Shown: positions 53,429 to 64,000 of the stretch, in pieces
Position numbering within the stretch: position 1 is the stretch's first letter
Layout of the letters: each line of letters starts with the position of its first letter
Translations under genes and position numbers: made by a program
Origin: Daphnia carinata
Lineage: Eukaryota > Arthropoda > Branchiopoda > Diplostraca > Daphniidae
DNA: 64,000 nucleotides
Direction of reading: 5' to 3'
NCBI RefSeq assembly: GCF_022539665.2
Contig: NC_081340.1
Coordinates: 7,315,357-7,379,356 of the forward strand
The notes under the pieces: model-generated
Databases searched by the model: none
What the model was told of the DNA's origin: nothing
Seen by the model: only the letters and a program-made list of their open reading frames with translations

Positions 53429-53514
53429 GAGGACACGGGAAATGCCACGATGAATCGATATGAAATTTCCTAAAAAAAAAAAAAAAAAAAAAAAAAGAGG
53501 AGGGTAGAAGAGAT
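52032..53514. other. spacer between convergent genes, poly-T rich
   Basis: AT-rich with several T runs (longest about 53391-53424) and an A run (about 53472-53496) just beyond the ADAMTS stop codon. No supported gene. The right part should be the 3' UTR of the minus-strand ADAMTS gene. Confidence 0.55.
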
Positions 53515-54011
53515 TCACACTACGTCCAATTTGAGACCGGCGTGCGGATCGGGGCTACAACGCCCGCAGTAACCACCGCACTTGCCCTGAATCTTTTGAT
53601 TATCCTACAAAAACCATGTGAATTAAAAAAACGAAGAACACAATGTAAAGTCACAGTACAATTAACAATAGAACGTACCTCCAGTCTGTTGATCCACAAA
53701 GATGCACGATGGCCGTGGCCTGCCCAGCTGGTATGCGGCGAAACACGCAGTCCGGTACCTTGCAGGTTAATGCTGAAACGGCCCTGTGGGCAGTTGGCCG
53801 TGCTGTAGCAGTCGCCCGCTTCGCCGTAACCCACCATTTGGTGGCCCCTCACCAGCCGGGCAAACGTGAAATCATGACCTGTCAAATCCAATCAGTCAAA
53901 CATTCAGATTCTCAAAAACAAAAAAAGCGCTAAATGAAAGGGCAAACAACATTCAACTTTCTACGTCAATAACTTCATAACGAAAAGCTTTGAAGCCCAT
54001 ACTATACACTG

Positions 54012-54047
<36 letters not shown>

Positions 54048-57000
54048 GTATAAGTATATACACGTATGGAACAAAAAAAAAAGGGATTTACTGTCGACAC
54101 GCAACGAGGTGACATTGAGCCGGATTTTGTTGAAGGAGGTGGTACCCGCTGCCCGCCGGTTTAGGAAGCAGTCGCACGAATCTTTGCGTGCTCCTTGATA
54201 AGGGCAGTTATCAGGCCGTATCAATCTATCAGCCATTATAAAAATAAAAAAAAAAGATTTCATTTTTTTTTTTCTTAAATATATATCAACGTCAGCAAAA
54301 TGATGCATCACGTATATAAGTGGATTTTCGTGATGATCGACGATCGTGAATGATTTTAAAGTTAAATTTTTTGATCGTTTTTAATCGTTACGTTTTGTCG
54401 TAAACTTCGGCGTAGTTCTCTTGATGTCCCGTTGTCAGCGTCAAGTACTCCAGCGGCGAAGACGTGTTCATTAAATGGCAATAAATGGTGATGTTCTTTC
54501 CGGCCACGATCAAAGTGTACGGTCCGTCCGGAAGCGGAGCCTTTCGACCTTTGCCGCCGGACCGCATTAAAACGTCTTTACACGACACGTACCCGCCTGA
54601 TTTGAAAAGCCAAAAAAATGTTTGAAATCAAAAGTAAGTGAAATCGTTTGAAGTAAAAAAAAAAAAGGAGTTTTTTTTTGTTTTTGGGAATACTGACATG
54701 GAGAAGGCCGGCAGCGTCTCTTGCGTATGGGCCTGAATTCTTGCGGGCAAAAAGATCGCGAGACCCTGGATCCTGTGCGGCTATTAACGCAGGCCAGCGA
54801 TCGTTTCTGGAAACCTTGGCGGCCACATCTGGAGGCCGTGCACGGCTGCCAAGCCGACGCCCGCCACATGTAGAGAGCGTTACAGTTGCCAAGACTGCAT
54901 CCCTGCATTTCAGCCGGCCTTTGCGTGGCGTTGCATCCAAACGAGACGGGCTCCGGGTCAATCCATTCGTACGCGTTGACGCGATGACAAGTGACTCTAC
55001 GATGTTGAATTCCAGACCCGCACGGATGCGAACACTCGGACCAATTCTCCACTTCCCACGAATACGGACAGGCGGCCTTGTTGCACCCGCGACGCGAACG
55101 CGGACGGCTGGATTCCGGGCACCGGGTCTCGTCCACACGCACGCGACCTTCAACTTCTTGACAGTAGACTTCGCGGTACTGGTCCCCTTTGCCGCACGTT
55201 TTCGAACACTGAAATAGTATTTTTTTTTTTTTTTTTTTCAAGGAATTGAAAGAGAGACATAGACAAAAAGGTGGACGAGAAAACAAAACACGAAAAACAT
55301 TTGGAAGTGGGGGGGAGGGGAAACAAATAAAAAAAAAAAAAAAAAAAGGAATAATTAGATTTTTCTTTTTGTTTTTTTTCCGATTGGGCGCCAATTCAAA
55401 TGTTCCGAGGAGAATAATTTTAATTTAGCACATTTTTTTTAAAAACGCATCTTGGTACTGGAGAATATGTTTTGACGTGAAACTATGTTCGTGATTGCAA
55501 TGCGTTCACTCACGGCCTACATCGCATTGTGATTGGCGATGAAGGTCGTGTAGCAAAAATGTTAACGACAAAAAAAAAAAAATGTGAAAGAATGCGTCCG
55601 TCGTCAATTCTGGAACGCAATTGAGTGCAATTTTTTTTTTTTTTTTTGATCAAAATTGGATAAGGGAAAAAAAAAAAAAAAAGGTCTGCATTGTCAAGAG
55701 TAGTGACGTCATTTACAAGAGACCAATTCAAAATGGTATAATAGAAGTTTGTGTTTTTATTCCACCTCCATCATCCCTCAGCATTCGAGTTATCCGTCCA
55801 TAGCTGTGACAACAAACTAAAAAAGTTTGCACGAAGAATCCCGTTTGACCCCCGTCCCAAACACCAAAGGCTTTCAAGACGAAGAAAACACATACCATCC
55901 ACATTTCTTTTTTAAAATGCAAGTGTTAGAAAACCAAGAGAAAAATAAATTCCAAAAAGAAGAAGAAGAAGAAGAAAATCAACTGGTGTAGATAAAAGAA
56001 AGAGCTATATATTATATTGTGTTAAAAAGAAGAAAAAAAAAAAAAAAAAAGAAATCCATCAAACCTTTTGTTTTTCCTTGGCTTGCGTCCAACATTCACC
56101 ACACGCACGCACACACATACACAAACAAACTGCGCGCTTTTTCCAAATCTAATCCGTCTAGTATATGTATATATATAGCTACATCAAGGCGAAAAGGCGA
56201 CCAGATTTAAAAAAAAAAAAAGAAAAAAAAAAAAACAACAAAGAAAAATTTGCGATTAATAACGAAAAAGAAATTGTTCAATCTCTTGTTCCCTAGCGGA
56301 AACCGCATGCCATCCCAAAAATGAAAAGATTGCGAATCAAAAATAGTTTTGCGTTAAAAAAAAAAAAAAAAACTAAGACACGAACGAGAAAGAGGAGAAA
56401 TACACAGAACTATGGCGCGCGCGCACACACACACACGGAAAAACTGAAGAGATTATATACGAAGGCGTTAGAGGAAGTGTGTCGCAATTTGAAAAATCAT
56501 AGCAATCAACCAATTATCACAATGTTAGAATTATGTTAGAGGAACTAGAAGAAATGCCAAAAAAAACCAAAAGAGCGGGTTCTTAATTAGAAATTGTGAT
56601 TGCACACACGTCGCGGCGTTATTGTTTGTTCTTCTTCTTTTTGTTCTTCCCCATCCGCTTTTGACCGTTTCATTTTTTTAATAAATGGATGGAGTGAAAC
56701 AATTGATTTCAAAAAAAAAAATAAAATAAAATGTTCTATCTAGTGATAAAATCAGTCGGTAGGTCTGCGTGAGTGTCGCACAGTTGGCGAATCGAAGCGA
56801 TAATAATTGGCGAAGTAAGCGTAGGTGGAACGGTGCGGCAGCGAAACGGGCAACAATCGAGCAGAGGTGGACAAATAGCGGGATGAAGGCGTCACCGAGT
56901 TGGCACCGTATGGGCTGGTGTAACTGTTCCAGTCGAACGTCACCGGCCTGTGCGGCTCCGTCGTCACCGTCGATACGGCCGACGTGCTCGACCCTATGGA

Positions 57001-60000
57001 CGGCGACAGCTCGGTGGTGGAAACGCTAAAGCTACTAGACGCGGTCGGGATGGCCGTCACGTTTGCGGTGGGCACGGCCGCAACGTCGGGATCGTTCGGG
57101 ATGGTCATCACCGTCACATTAACCGGGGCCGATGTGAAATTTGTTATGGAAGTAGCGTAAAGAGAAGTGGTGCTGGCGTTGAAACCAAGATCCAAAGCAG
57201 ACGAAAGGGTAGTGAGAATCGAGCTCGGGGTAGTAGTGATAGTAGTAGTGCTAGTGGTAGTACTAGTTGTAGTAGCGGTGGTAGTAGCGGTGTGTTCAGC
57301 CATGGAGATTTGCGGCGTCAAAGTGACAAGCTGGACAGTAGCCGTGGGCGGGGAAACGTGCGAAGTCGTTGGCTTATCGACAGGGTCGGACGTTTTGATT
57401 GGGGTGGATAAGGAAGTCTCCAGTGTGAAGGACGCCGTGGTGTTAGTGTCTGAACGAGCGTCGGAAAGCGTCGTCTCCGTAGACGTCGTCGGATTCAGTT
57501 CCCCTACCGTAGTCCATGCGGCCGTTTTCCATTTGTACGTCTTCTCGGGAACGGGAGGCTCAGTTGGACATGGATCCGTGTGGCAACTCTGGCTGTACTC
57601 GGGTCTTCCGGATGGGTGGCAACGATGATCCGGCAGAGTTTGACCCAGATGATCACGGCACGTCACCGGCCGGGTTTGCGTCCCTCCACCACACGATTTG
57701 GAACACTGAATTTCATACATTTTAACATTCAACGAAAAAAAAAAAAAAAAAAAAAAAAAAGAAAAGAAAAACAAACATTCCAAAAACCAAACAAAAAAAT
57801 AAATAAATAAAAATCCATTCAACATCAACGTTCCAGGATGAGCAATCAACAAAAAAAAAAAAAAAAAAAAAAAGAAACTAAGAAACAAGTAAAATTTAAA
57901 AAAAAAAGGCAGATGCAACATACTGCACTCCATTCGCCGGAAGACCAGGTGGGACAAGGATCCGTGTTACAGTGTACTGTATCTTGTGGCCGCTTGGCTG
58001 GAATGCATCCGTCAGAATCCTTGAAAAGTTCGTCGTGACAAACAACCTGTCGTCGCTTAAATCCTCCGCCGCACGTTTTCGAGCACTAAAACAATCCAGA
58101 GTCAATGAGTTAAAAGCGCAAGGCTTTCATTTGATTTTTAATTTACCGATCCCCAGGACCCGGTCCTCCACTGCGGGGTATTGGAAGTGTGATTGTGTTC
58201 TACGGAAACGGAATGCGAGATGGGCGATCCACTGCAAACGGCCAGCGCTGCGGAACAGCTCTTCTCAGCCGGCGGCTTCTCCAGCGCCGAGCACATCTCT
58301 TCCGGTGCGCCGGAATTATTGAACAGGTACTGGCACTCGATTACGCGGACGGATACTCCCTGTAATTAGGAAATATCACCATCGGTTATCACACCTTTTA
58401 AAAATTTTTAATAACGTTTAGACGTGATACGTACAGTGCCGCACGTAACGGAACACGACGTCCAATTGTGAGTGATCCAGGCAGCGCACGGATGTGTGGC
58501 GCATTTCTCAACGCCAACGGGGATGGCATCGGAGCAATGCGATTGGTCCACTTCTCTACTGGCGATCATGTCGTAACAGACGACAGTCCGCATGCGGTAT
58601 CCACCGTCGCAAGTCGACGAGCACTGGAACAGAGTAGAAATTGACATTAAAACGTTTCTTTGTTTTTCATATTTTTTTTTTTAACGCTGTCTTTAATACC
58701 TGTCCCCAAGTTCCAGTCCGCCATGTGGCAATGATGCGTGGAATATCGTTTGATTCTGGATTCCAATCGGCCGGATCGAGGCTGTTAAGAGCCGGATCGA
58801 TGTTGTGTATCTCCATCGGCTGCGGTCGGTATCCGGCCAGAGCGAACGAAGCCACTGGAACGGCGCTAGTGGGCGCCGCTGAGTTGGTGGTGGATGGCTG
58901 TTGCGTCGTCGGCTGGACGGTGGATGGAGTCGTCGGCGGTTCCGTCGGACACGGATATTCGAAACATTGTTGCACGGATGTCGGCCTGTCTTGGCCGGCG
59001 CAATAGGCAGCATCGACGACGCTGCCATTGTCCATGCGACAACCGACGATCCGCTCGGCTTGTCCAACTCCGCAGGTGACGGAACACTGCGACACAAAGA
59101 CATTTGTAGTTAGAACGAATTCATTTCAACACGTTTTAGAAAATTAGGAAGAGATAGATATGATGTTTCATTTAAAAAAAAAAAAAAAAAAAAAAAAGGT
59201 GATCGACTCCAAGGCGAAATCGAATTCCAGCATTTTTCGTCCAGAACTTGTCGAAAAGCTTATCATTCAACATGCGCTACAAGGACAGGCTCTAAACATA
59301 TGAATCCGCTATTTTCAAACACGGAAGCCGGAATCCGGAAGGAGCAAAGACTTGGAAAAAAAAAATCAGCAGTGGAGACAGAGATGGGCAAAAAAAGAGA
59401 GAGAGAGAGAGAGAGAAACGAGGGGGAAAAAAATAGGAGGGATTCAAAAGACACGGCCAAAAAAAAAACAACAAAGATTGAAAAATGAATAGGAATCACA
59501 CTAACGGGAGAGAGAATCACTAATAGCGCGAACACGAAGTCGACAGACAAGATAGAGAGAGAAACGCGATAGTCAGGGTGCGCAATAAAGATATATAGCA
59601 CGGCTTCTATATCTGTTCATCCATATATAGAGAGATAGATAGAGAGAGACAGAGAGAGAGAATAAGTTCAGCAAGAGCGTAAGAGATTAGCGTGACAAAA
59701 ATCATTCTGCGTGATTTTTGATGATGTGTTTTCTCTTTTTTTTTTTTTTTTTGTGTGTGTGTAAATTTGAAAATTTTGGCGCGTATGGATGGGCTGATGA
59801 TTGTTTTTTTTTTTTGTTTTTTTTTTGTTTGTTTTTTTCGGTGTACCTGGCCCCATTGAGTGGCGTGCCATTGGGGACAGTCACCCATGTGGCAGGCCTC
59901 CTTGTGGACGGGAGGCCGGACCGGATAGCAGTAGCTTTTGACGATGACGTGGTTCTCGAGTTGGCACCAGTAGCCCCGTTGGCGCTCGCCCGTCCCGCAA

Positions 60001-63000
60001 CTCACCGAACACTAATTACATTGATATCGTTTTTGTTTGTTTTGTTTTTTTGTGGGATGGGGTGGTTTGGTTCATAACAAGAAGAAGTGGTCATGGAGGT
60101 CATACCTCATTTTTTTTCTTTTGGGAACAACATCCAAAGCCAAAATTCTAAAGATTATTAGACTTTCTTTTGTTTTCATCTCTACGACTACTCGTTCACG
60201 TTAAAAAATATCAAACAAAAATCAATTCTAATTACAAATAAATACAGCGACAGTGGAGCCACCTGTCGTTCAATTAAAATACTTTTTTTTTTTTTTTTTT
60301 TTTTTTCTTCAACCCTAAAAACAAGAGAAACCGTAGTGAACTTTGAAAGGAAAAAGACACGTGATTTACCGGCGTCCATTCTCCGACCTCCCAGCGGGGG
60401 CAGCTCTCCATGTGGCAGCTCTGCCGAAGGACTTTCTCCTCCAACGGGCAATTGCTGTCTGCAATGACGCGGCCGTTCAGGTCGACGCAATGAGCCTTGC
60501 GCGTTTGAATGCCACCACCGCACGTCAATGAGCACTTAACGTTCCAAAACAAAAAAAACAATAAACAATAAACAAATGAAATGTTTTAACGAACGATTTC
60601 AATAGGCAATGTTTATTACATACCTGACTCCAAGGATGGAATTGCCAATGGGCCGAATGGCAAGTGCCGGTACAAGGTTCCGTATCCGGCGGTGGATCAT
60701 TCAAGTGGCGGCAATGCCGATCATCTACCGGCACGATATTGGAATAAGGCCGTTGCTGTTGGTGGTGTTGTGGCTCGAGAGATTCTTGCTCGCACTGCTT
60801 GGTCACGTTGCGCACGCCCATGCCGCAATGGGCAGAGCATTCGGAATGGTGAATCACGCGCCATCTATCAACGAAACAACACGCAACAGTTTTGAAAACG
60901 TTTCTCTCACTTCCAACATCATTATGTCCTTTCTTCTTCTTTTTTTGTTGTTGTTGTTGTTGTGTGCAACGTTTTGTTTGCTACGCGTACGTCCTGCTAT
61001 ATTTAACTGTGACGTTGTAGACCGACTGGCGGGAGTAGGGAGTAAGGAGGAAAAAAAAAAGAAATAGCCAGTTGGTTGGGAATGGAATTAACGAGCGATT
61101 TGTCATGGAACTTGTGTGTACAAACATTTTTTTTGGGCTATTTTCACGATTCACTCATTTTGAAATAAAAATGAGTACGATCCTTAAAAAAAAAAAAAAA
61201 AAAAAAGGGACAAAACGGCAAAATGACATGCAGCCGCTGGCCGTAATCGCAGAATTTTAACATCTTTTTCTAAAAAAAAAAAAATCACGCGGGAAAAGGG
61301 GGGGGGGGAATATTAGCATTTTAAAAGCCATTTCACACGCAGCGGAGGTTCGTCCAACTTGTCGAATTCTCTCAGTTGTAACGTCTTTTGCTAATAACCA
61401 TAAATCTATACACTATTTAAATCTACCAACATTTTTCAGCATGGAACATCGATTAATGTCTCCCCGCTGAACGACGACAGACATAAATAGTAATAATAAT
61501 AATAATAAAAAAAAAAGCTTGGTTGCCGAAACCTACTTCTTCTTTTAAAAGAACCATCACTTGTAGAGAGAGAAAAAAAAAAAAAAAAAAAAAGCAAAAA
61601 CTGCTGGAACAAGCAAGTTATATAATCGCCGAGCGGAAGTGCTGTGCTATTTGACAAGAACATCTTTTTTTTTTTTTTTCTTTCTTACTTTTTCTGTGGC
61701 GGTTTTTGCACGCAGAAAAGAGAAAACCAAACACGAAACGGCTCGCCTTTTTGTCCCTTCCATTCGTTCATTTGATGGGTCGTCGACTTTATGGAAACAG
61801 CGCAAAGGGGACAGATGGACGGGGGGACGAATAAGCGATGATAATCATATTCACGATCGGCCGAGCGTGAAACGCGATGACGACCAGTGTCATACGAACA
61901 TACGGACGCGTGTTTGACTTTGAACTGCCTGCCCACCAAAAAGCCGCTACGTAAGCGGGCTCCGTTTATCCGGCCCTTTGTGCATCCAAGTCAAAACGGC
62001 CGATGGCCAGGCCGAAAGACTTATCAAGTTTAAAATTTCCAATCACAAGATTTTTTTCAAATGGCTCACGAATAGATCGAAAACATTTCCATTCTACGAA
62101 AAAAAAAAAATGAAAAGAAAAATAAACAAAATTCTATGGAAGTGGAAAGATTCAAATTGATACGAGCCCACCCACCCTCCCCCCTTCAGTTAGAGATTTC
62201 TTTTTAAAAAATGTTTGATTCAAATCTGCCATGTTAAAATAAAAAGGGGGAGTGAAGGGCGGAGGGGATTTGATCGAATGGAATGACAAGCGGGCTGTTT
62301 AATAATAAGTGAATGTGTAACCGCTCGCCGCCTTTTTCTAGAGAGAATTAAAAAAAAAAAAGAACAAAAAGGCTGAAACGTTTTAATTGCTCACCTGAGG
62401 ATGCACTGTGTCTGGCAAGGCTGCGTTTCAATAGGCGGAGGAGGCGGAGATGCCGAACAATATTCCTCGGGCATCTTTTGTAAGCCGCCAGATGCTTGAA
62501 CGCAGATCGCCTTACGGAATTGTTGGCCTACGAAAATTTAATCTCTTAAAACATTTTTTTTCCTAATTAAAAAAAAAAAGCAAAAAAGCAAAACACAAAC
62601 CATGACAGAGTTTGTTGCAAGCCGTCCATTGTTCTTGCAATTTCCAGTGGTAAGTCGGAGCTTTGCCTTCCGCTCTGGACACGACGTATTGATACCAAAT
62701 ATCCGGTGAGTACAAATTACCGACAGACAGGACCTAATTTTAATCAAACGAACTTCCATCAATTAAAAAAAAAAAAGAAAAAAAAAAAGGCAAATGTCGT
62801 TTCATGTTTTACCTGAACGACGACATCTTTCTTGAGGGGTTTCGAAGAGTTAAGACGCTCAACGACAGCGTCCGACCCCGTGTATTCGATGGTGGTGCCG
62901 CCAAATTGGATCGTTTTCTGGAACATGCTAACGACATAGTTGCCATTAAGGAGATATTCGCCCGTTTGCGGGTCGAGTAGAGCCAGGTAGTTGTCATCGC

Positions 63001-63902
63001 GGTTGGAGCCCTGATAGCCGCGCTGGCGGATATCCAGCGAGGAGCTACCGGCGGGGATCCTTGTGACAACGTTGTAGCCGTATTGAGTGCTATTATAGCC
63101 GCCGTTGAGGATGACGCACGTCGAGTTGTCACCACCGCACACACCACAAAGATCTGCAAAAAAAAAAAAATCAAAACAAATTAGATGGCGTTATCTTTCC
63201 CCCCTTTCATTTCCAGCGGAGCGGGAGCGTTGAGATCGTTAAAAGAACAAATAGCTCGTTGCAAGTCAAGGGCGTGATGGCCATAACAATTCATCAAGCG
63301 GCCAAACGACAGGCAATCGTCTCATTACCGAGTTGTTCCTTGCGACCGAGGACGTGGTTACAGCTGGCCGGCTTGCAGATGCCGTTGACGCAAATATCGT
63401 CAGTGTCAGGGCCGCAGCTGGTCCCATCGATTACCTTATCCTTGAGCAGGTAGTAAGCGCTCGACTGTTCCACGCGGCAGTACAGCCGACAACGATCCTT
63501 CACGCTAACTGTTTGTTCTTTTCGGTTTCGAATTGGTTCCAGGATTTAAAAAAAAAAAAAAAGAAAGAAAAAGAAAAAGAGATAAGCAAAAAAAAAAAAA
63601 AAGGGCCCGTGCATAATGAAGTGTGTGGCTTGACAACGATCGTAAAAAAAAAAAAAACTAAGAATGAATTTTTTTTTTTTTTTGTAGGGGAGATTGGATT
63701 TACTTCCGGCGTATTTCGGGACCCATTTGACATCGGCTGGAAGACCCTGGATGTTGAAGTTGTTGCTGTTGAAATCGGAGCACTGTTTCTCGCGGAAATC
63801 GGGAGTGCCTGTCGGGCATTCTTGGATGTTACACGAGCTGGACAGAAACAAACAATCCGAGAAAGACAATGTGAAGTTCACGCACTCTCGACGTACACTC
63901 AC

Positions 63903-63934
<32 letters not shown>

Positions 63935-64000
63935 GAGGCTTAAGCTGATGACTCACCGGTAACGTACTCGTTTACCCAAACAAAAGGTCCCGCCGTTGGA
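53515..64000 (-). CDS. ADAMTS9/20-type (GON-1) metalloprotease, C-terminal part; 5' end outside window
   Basis: Secreted matrix protease, here from the end of the first thrombospondin repeat (TSR) to the stop. Nineteen exons: 64000-63957, 63837-63704, 63508-63329, 63153-62813, 62733-62601, 62527-62395, 60864-60624, 60534-60370, 60011-59847, 59086-58700, 58623-58435, 58359-58147, 58085-57924, 57705-57508, 55208-54698, 54596-54392, 54225-54092, 53878-53679 and 53604-53515. The total is about 1274 residues, and every junction is in phase. Domains: TSR1 end (NGGTFCLGKRVRYR), Cys-rich (DRCRLYCRVEQSS), spacer (LCGVCGGDNSTC to VLSVGNLYSPDIWYQY), about 12 further TSRs (CSxTCG pattern), and a GON domain (ENYAEVYD, NCPYQGARKD, CPQGRFSINLQGTGL, KCGGYCGRC). 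The GON domain places it with ADAMTS9/20 and nematode gon-1, which act in cell migration and secretion. The pro- and catalytic domains must lie beyond 64000. Confidence 0.95.
56752..57507 (-). other. possible alternative 3' end of the ADAMTS gene: Thr/Ser-rich mucin-like tail
   Basis: If the donor ACG|GTAGGG at 57508 is not used, the frame continues without a stop for about 250 residues to the stop codon at 56752. The peptide is Thr/Ser-rich (TTTATTTSTTTSTTTITTTP) and ends in a Tyr/Arg-rich segment (YAYFANYYRFDS). A variant polyadenylation signal (ATTAAA) lies about 75 bp further on. This would give a shorter isoform ending in an O-glycosylated tail with no GON domain. The in-frame open length is much more than expected by chance, but the isoform is inferred. 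Confidence 0.5.
60865..62394 (-). other. largest in-window intron of the ADAMTS gene
   Basis: About 1.5 kb between the TSR exon ending QTQCILR and the exon beginning WRVIHHSECSAHC. It has A/T runs, a TAA-type trinucleotide run near 61488-61508 and a poly-G run near 61299-61308. No extra exon or nested gene is seen. Confidence 0.6.

Noticed and set aside
54678-55217. 179-residue plus-strand frame
   Set aside because: Antisense to the ADAMTS TSR exon 55208-54698, which has correct splice sites and Cys pattern.
56950-57628. Plus-strand Val/Ser-rich frames
   Set aside because: Antisense of the Thr-rich ADAMTS segment.

Overview
This is eukaryotic nuclear DNA, most likely from an arthropod; a branchiopod crustacean such as Daphnia is my best guess, but that is inference. 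The evidence is: split genes with many short GT-AG introns (about 60-150 nt), a beaten-path (Beat) immunoglobulin gene, a cuticle-like Ala/Pro gene, CCTAA (TTAGG-type) telomere-like repeats, and AT-rich spacers full of A/T and G/C homopolymer runs. I saw no prokaryotic operon, CRISPR array or convincing tRNA.

Layout. 1-3.2 kb is a repeat-rich block of small palindromic elements and direct repeats with no supported gene. 3.2-28.9 kb is gene-dense, with nearly everything on the minus strand: glycine N-methyltransferase (GNMT), PDCD2 with its MYND finger, N-acylneuraminate-9-phosphatase (NANP) with an intronless neurochondrin gene inside its first intron, the actin-histidine methyltransferase SETD3, a ZNF318-like zinc-finger protein, and one or two small unrecognised genes. 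SETD3 has a 7.75-kb intron that contains a plus-strand gene for a long acidic, Ser/Thr/Pro-rich single-pass membrane protein. 29-36 kb is a spacer with a CT microsatellite of about 113 bp. 36.7-44.1 kb is a five-exon Beat-family cell-adhesion gene (plus). 44-51 kb is spacer. 51.2-51.9 kb is a two-exon secreted cuticle-like gene (plus). 53.5-64 kb is the 3' half (19 coding exons in view) of an ADAMTS9/20 (GON-1) metalloprotease gene on the minus strand, running off the right edge. It has a long series of thrombospondin repeats, a GON domain, and a possible alternative mucin-like end.

The genes do not form one pathway. The left cluster is housekeeping and metabolic (methyl-group balance, sialic-acid synthesis, ribosome or nuclear functions, actin modification). 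The right half is extracellular (adhesion/axon guidance, cuticle, matrix protease). I assembled the exon-intron models by hand from splice sites, reading-frame phase and family similarity. All major models keep an open frame across every junction. The features most worth a second look are the two nested-gene arrangements, a 250-bp transposon-like element carrying telomere-like repeats, the alternative end of the ADAMTS gene, and the unrecognised membrane protein with a duplicated 30-residue motif.
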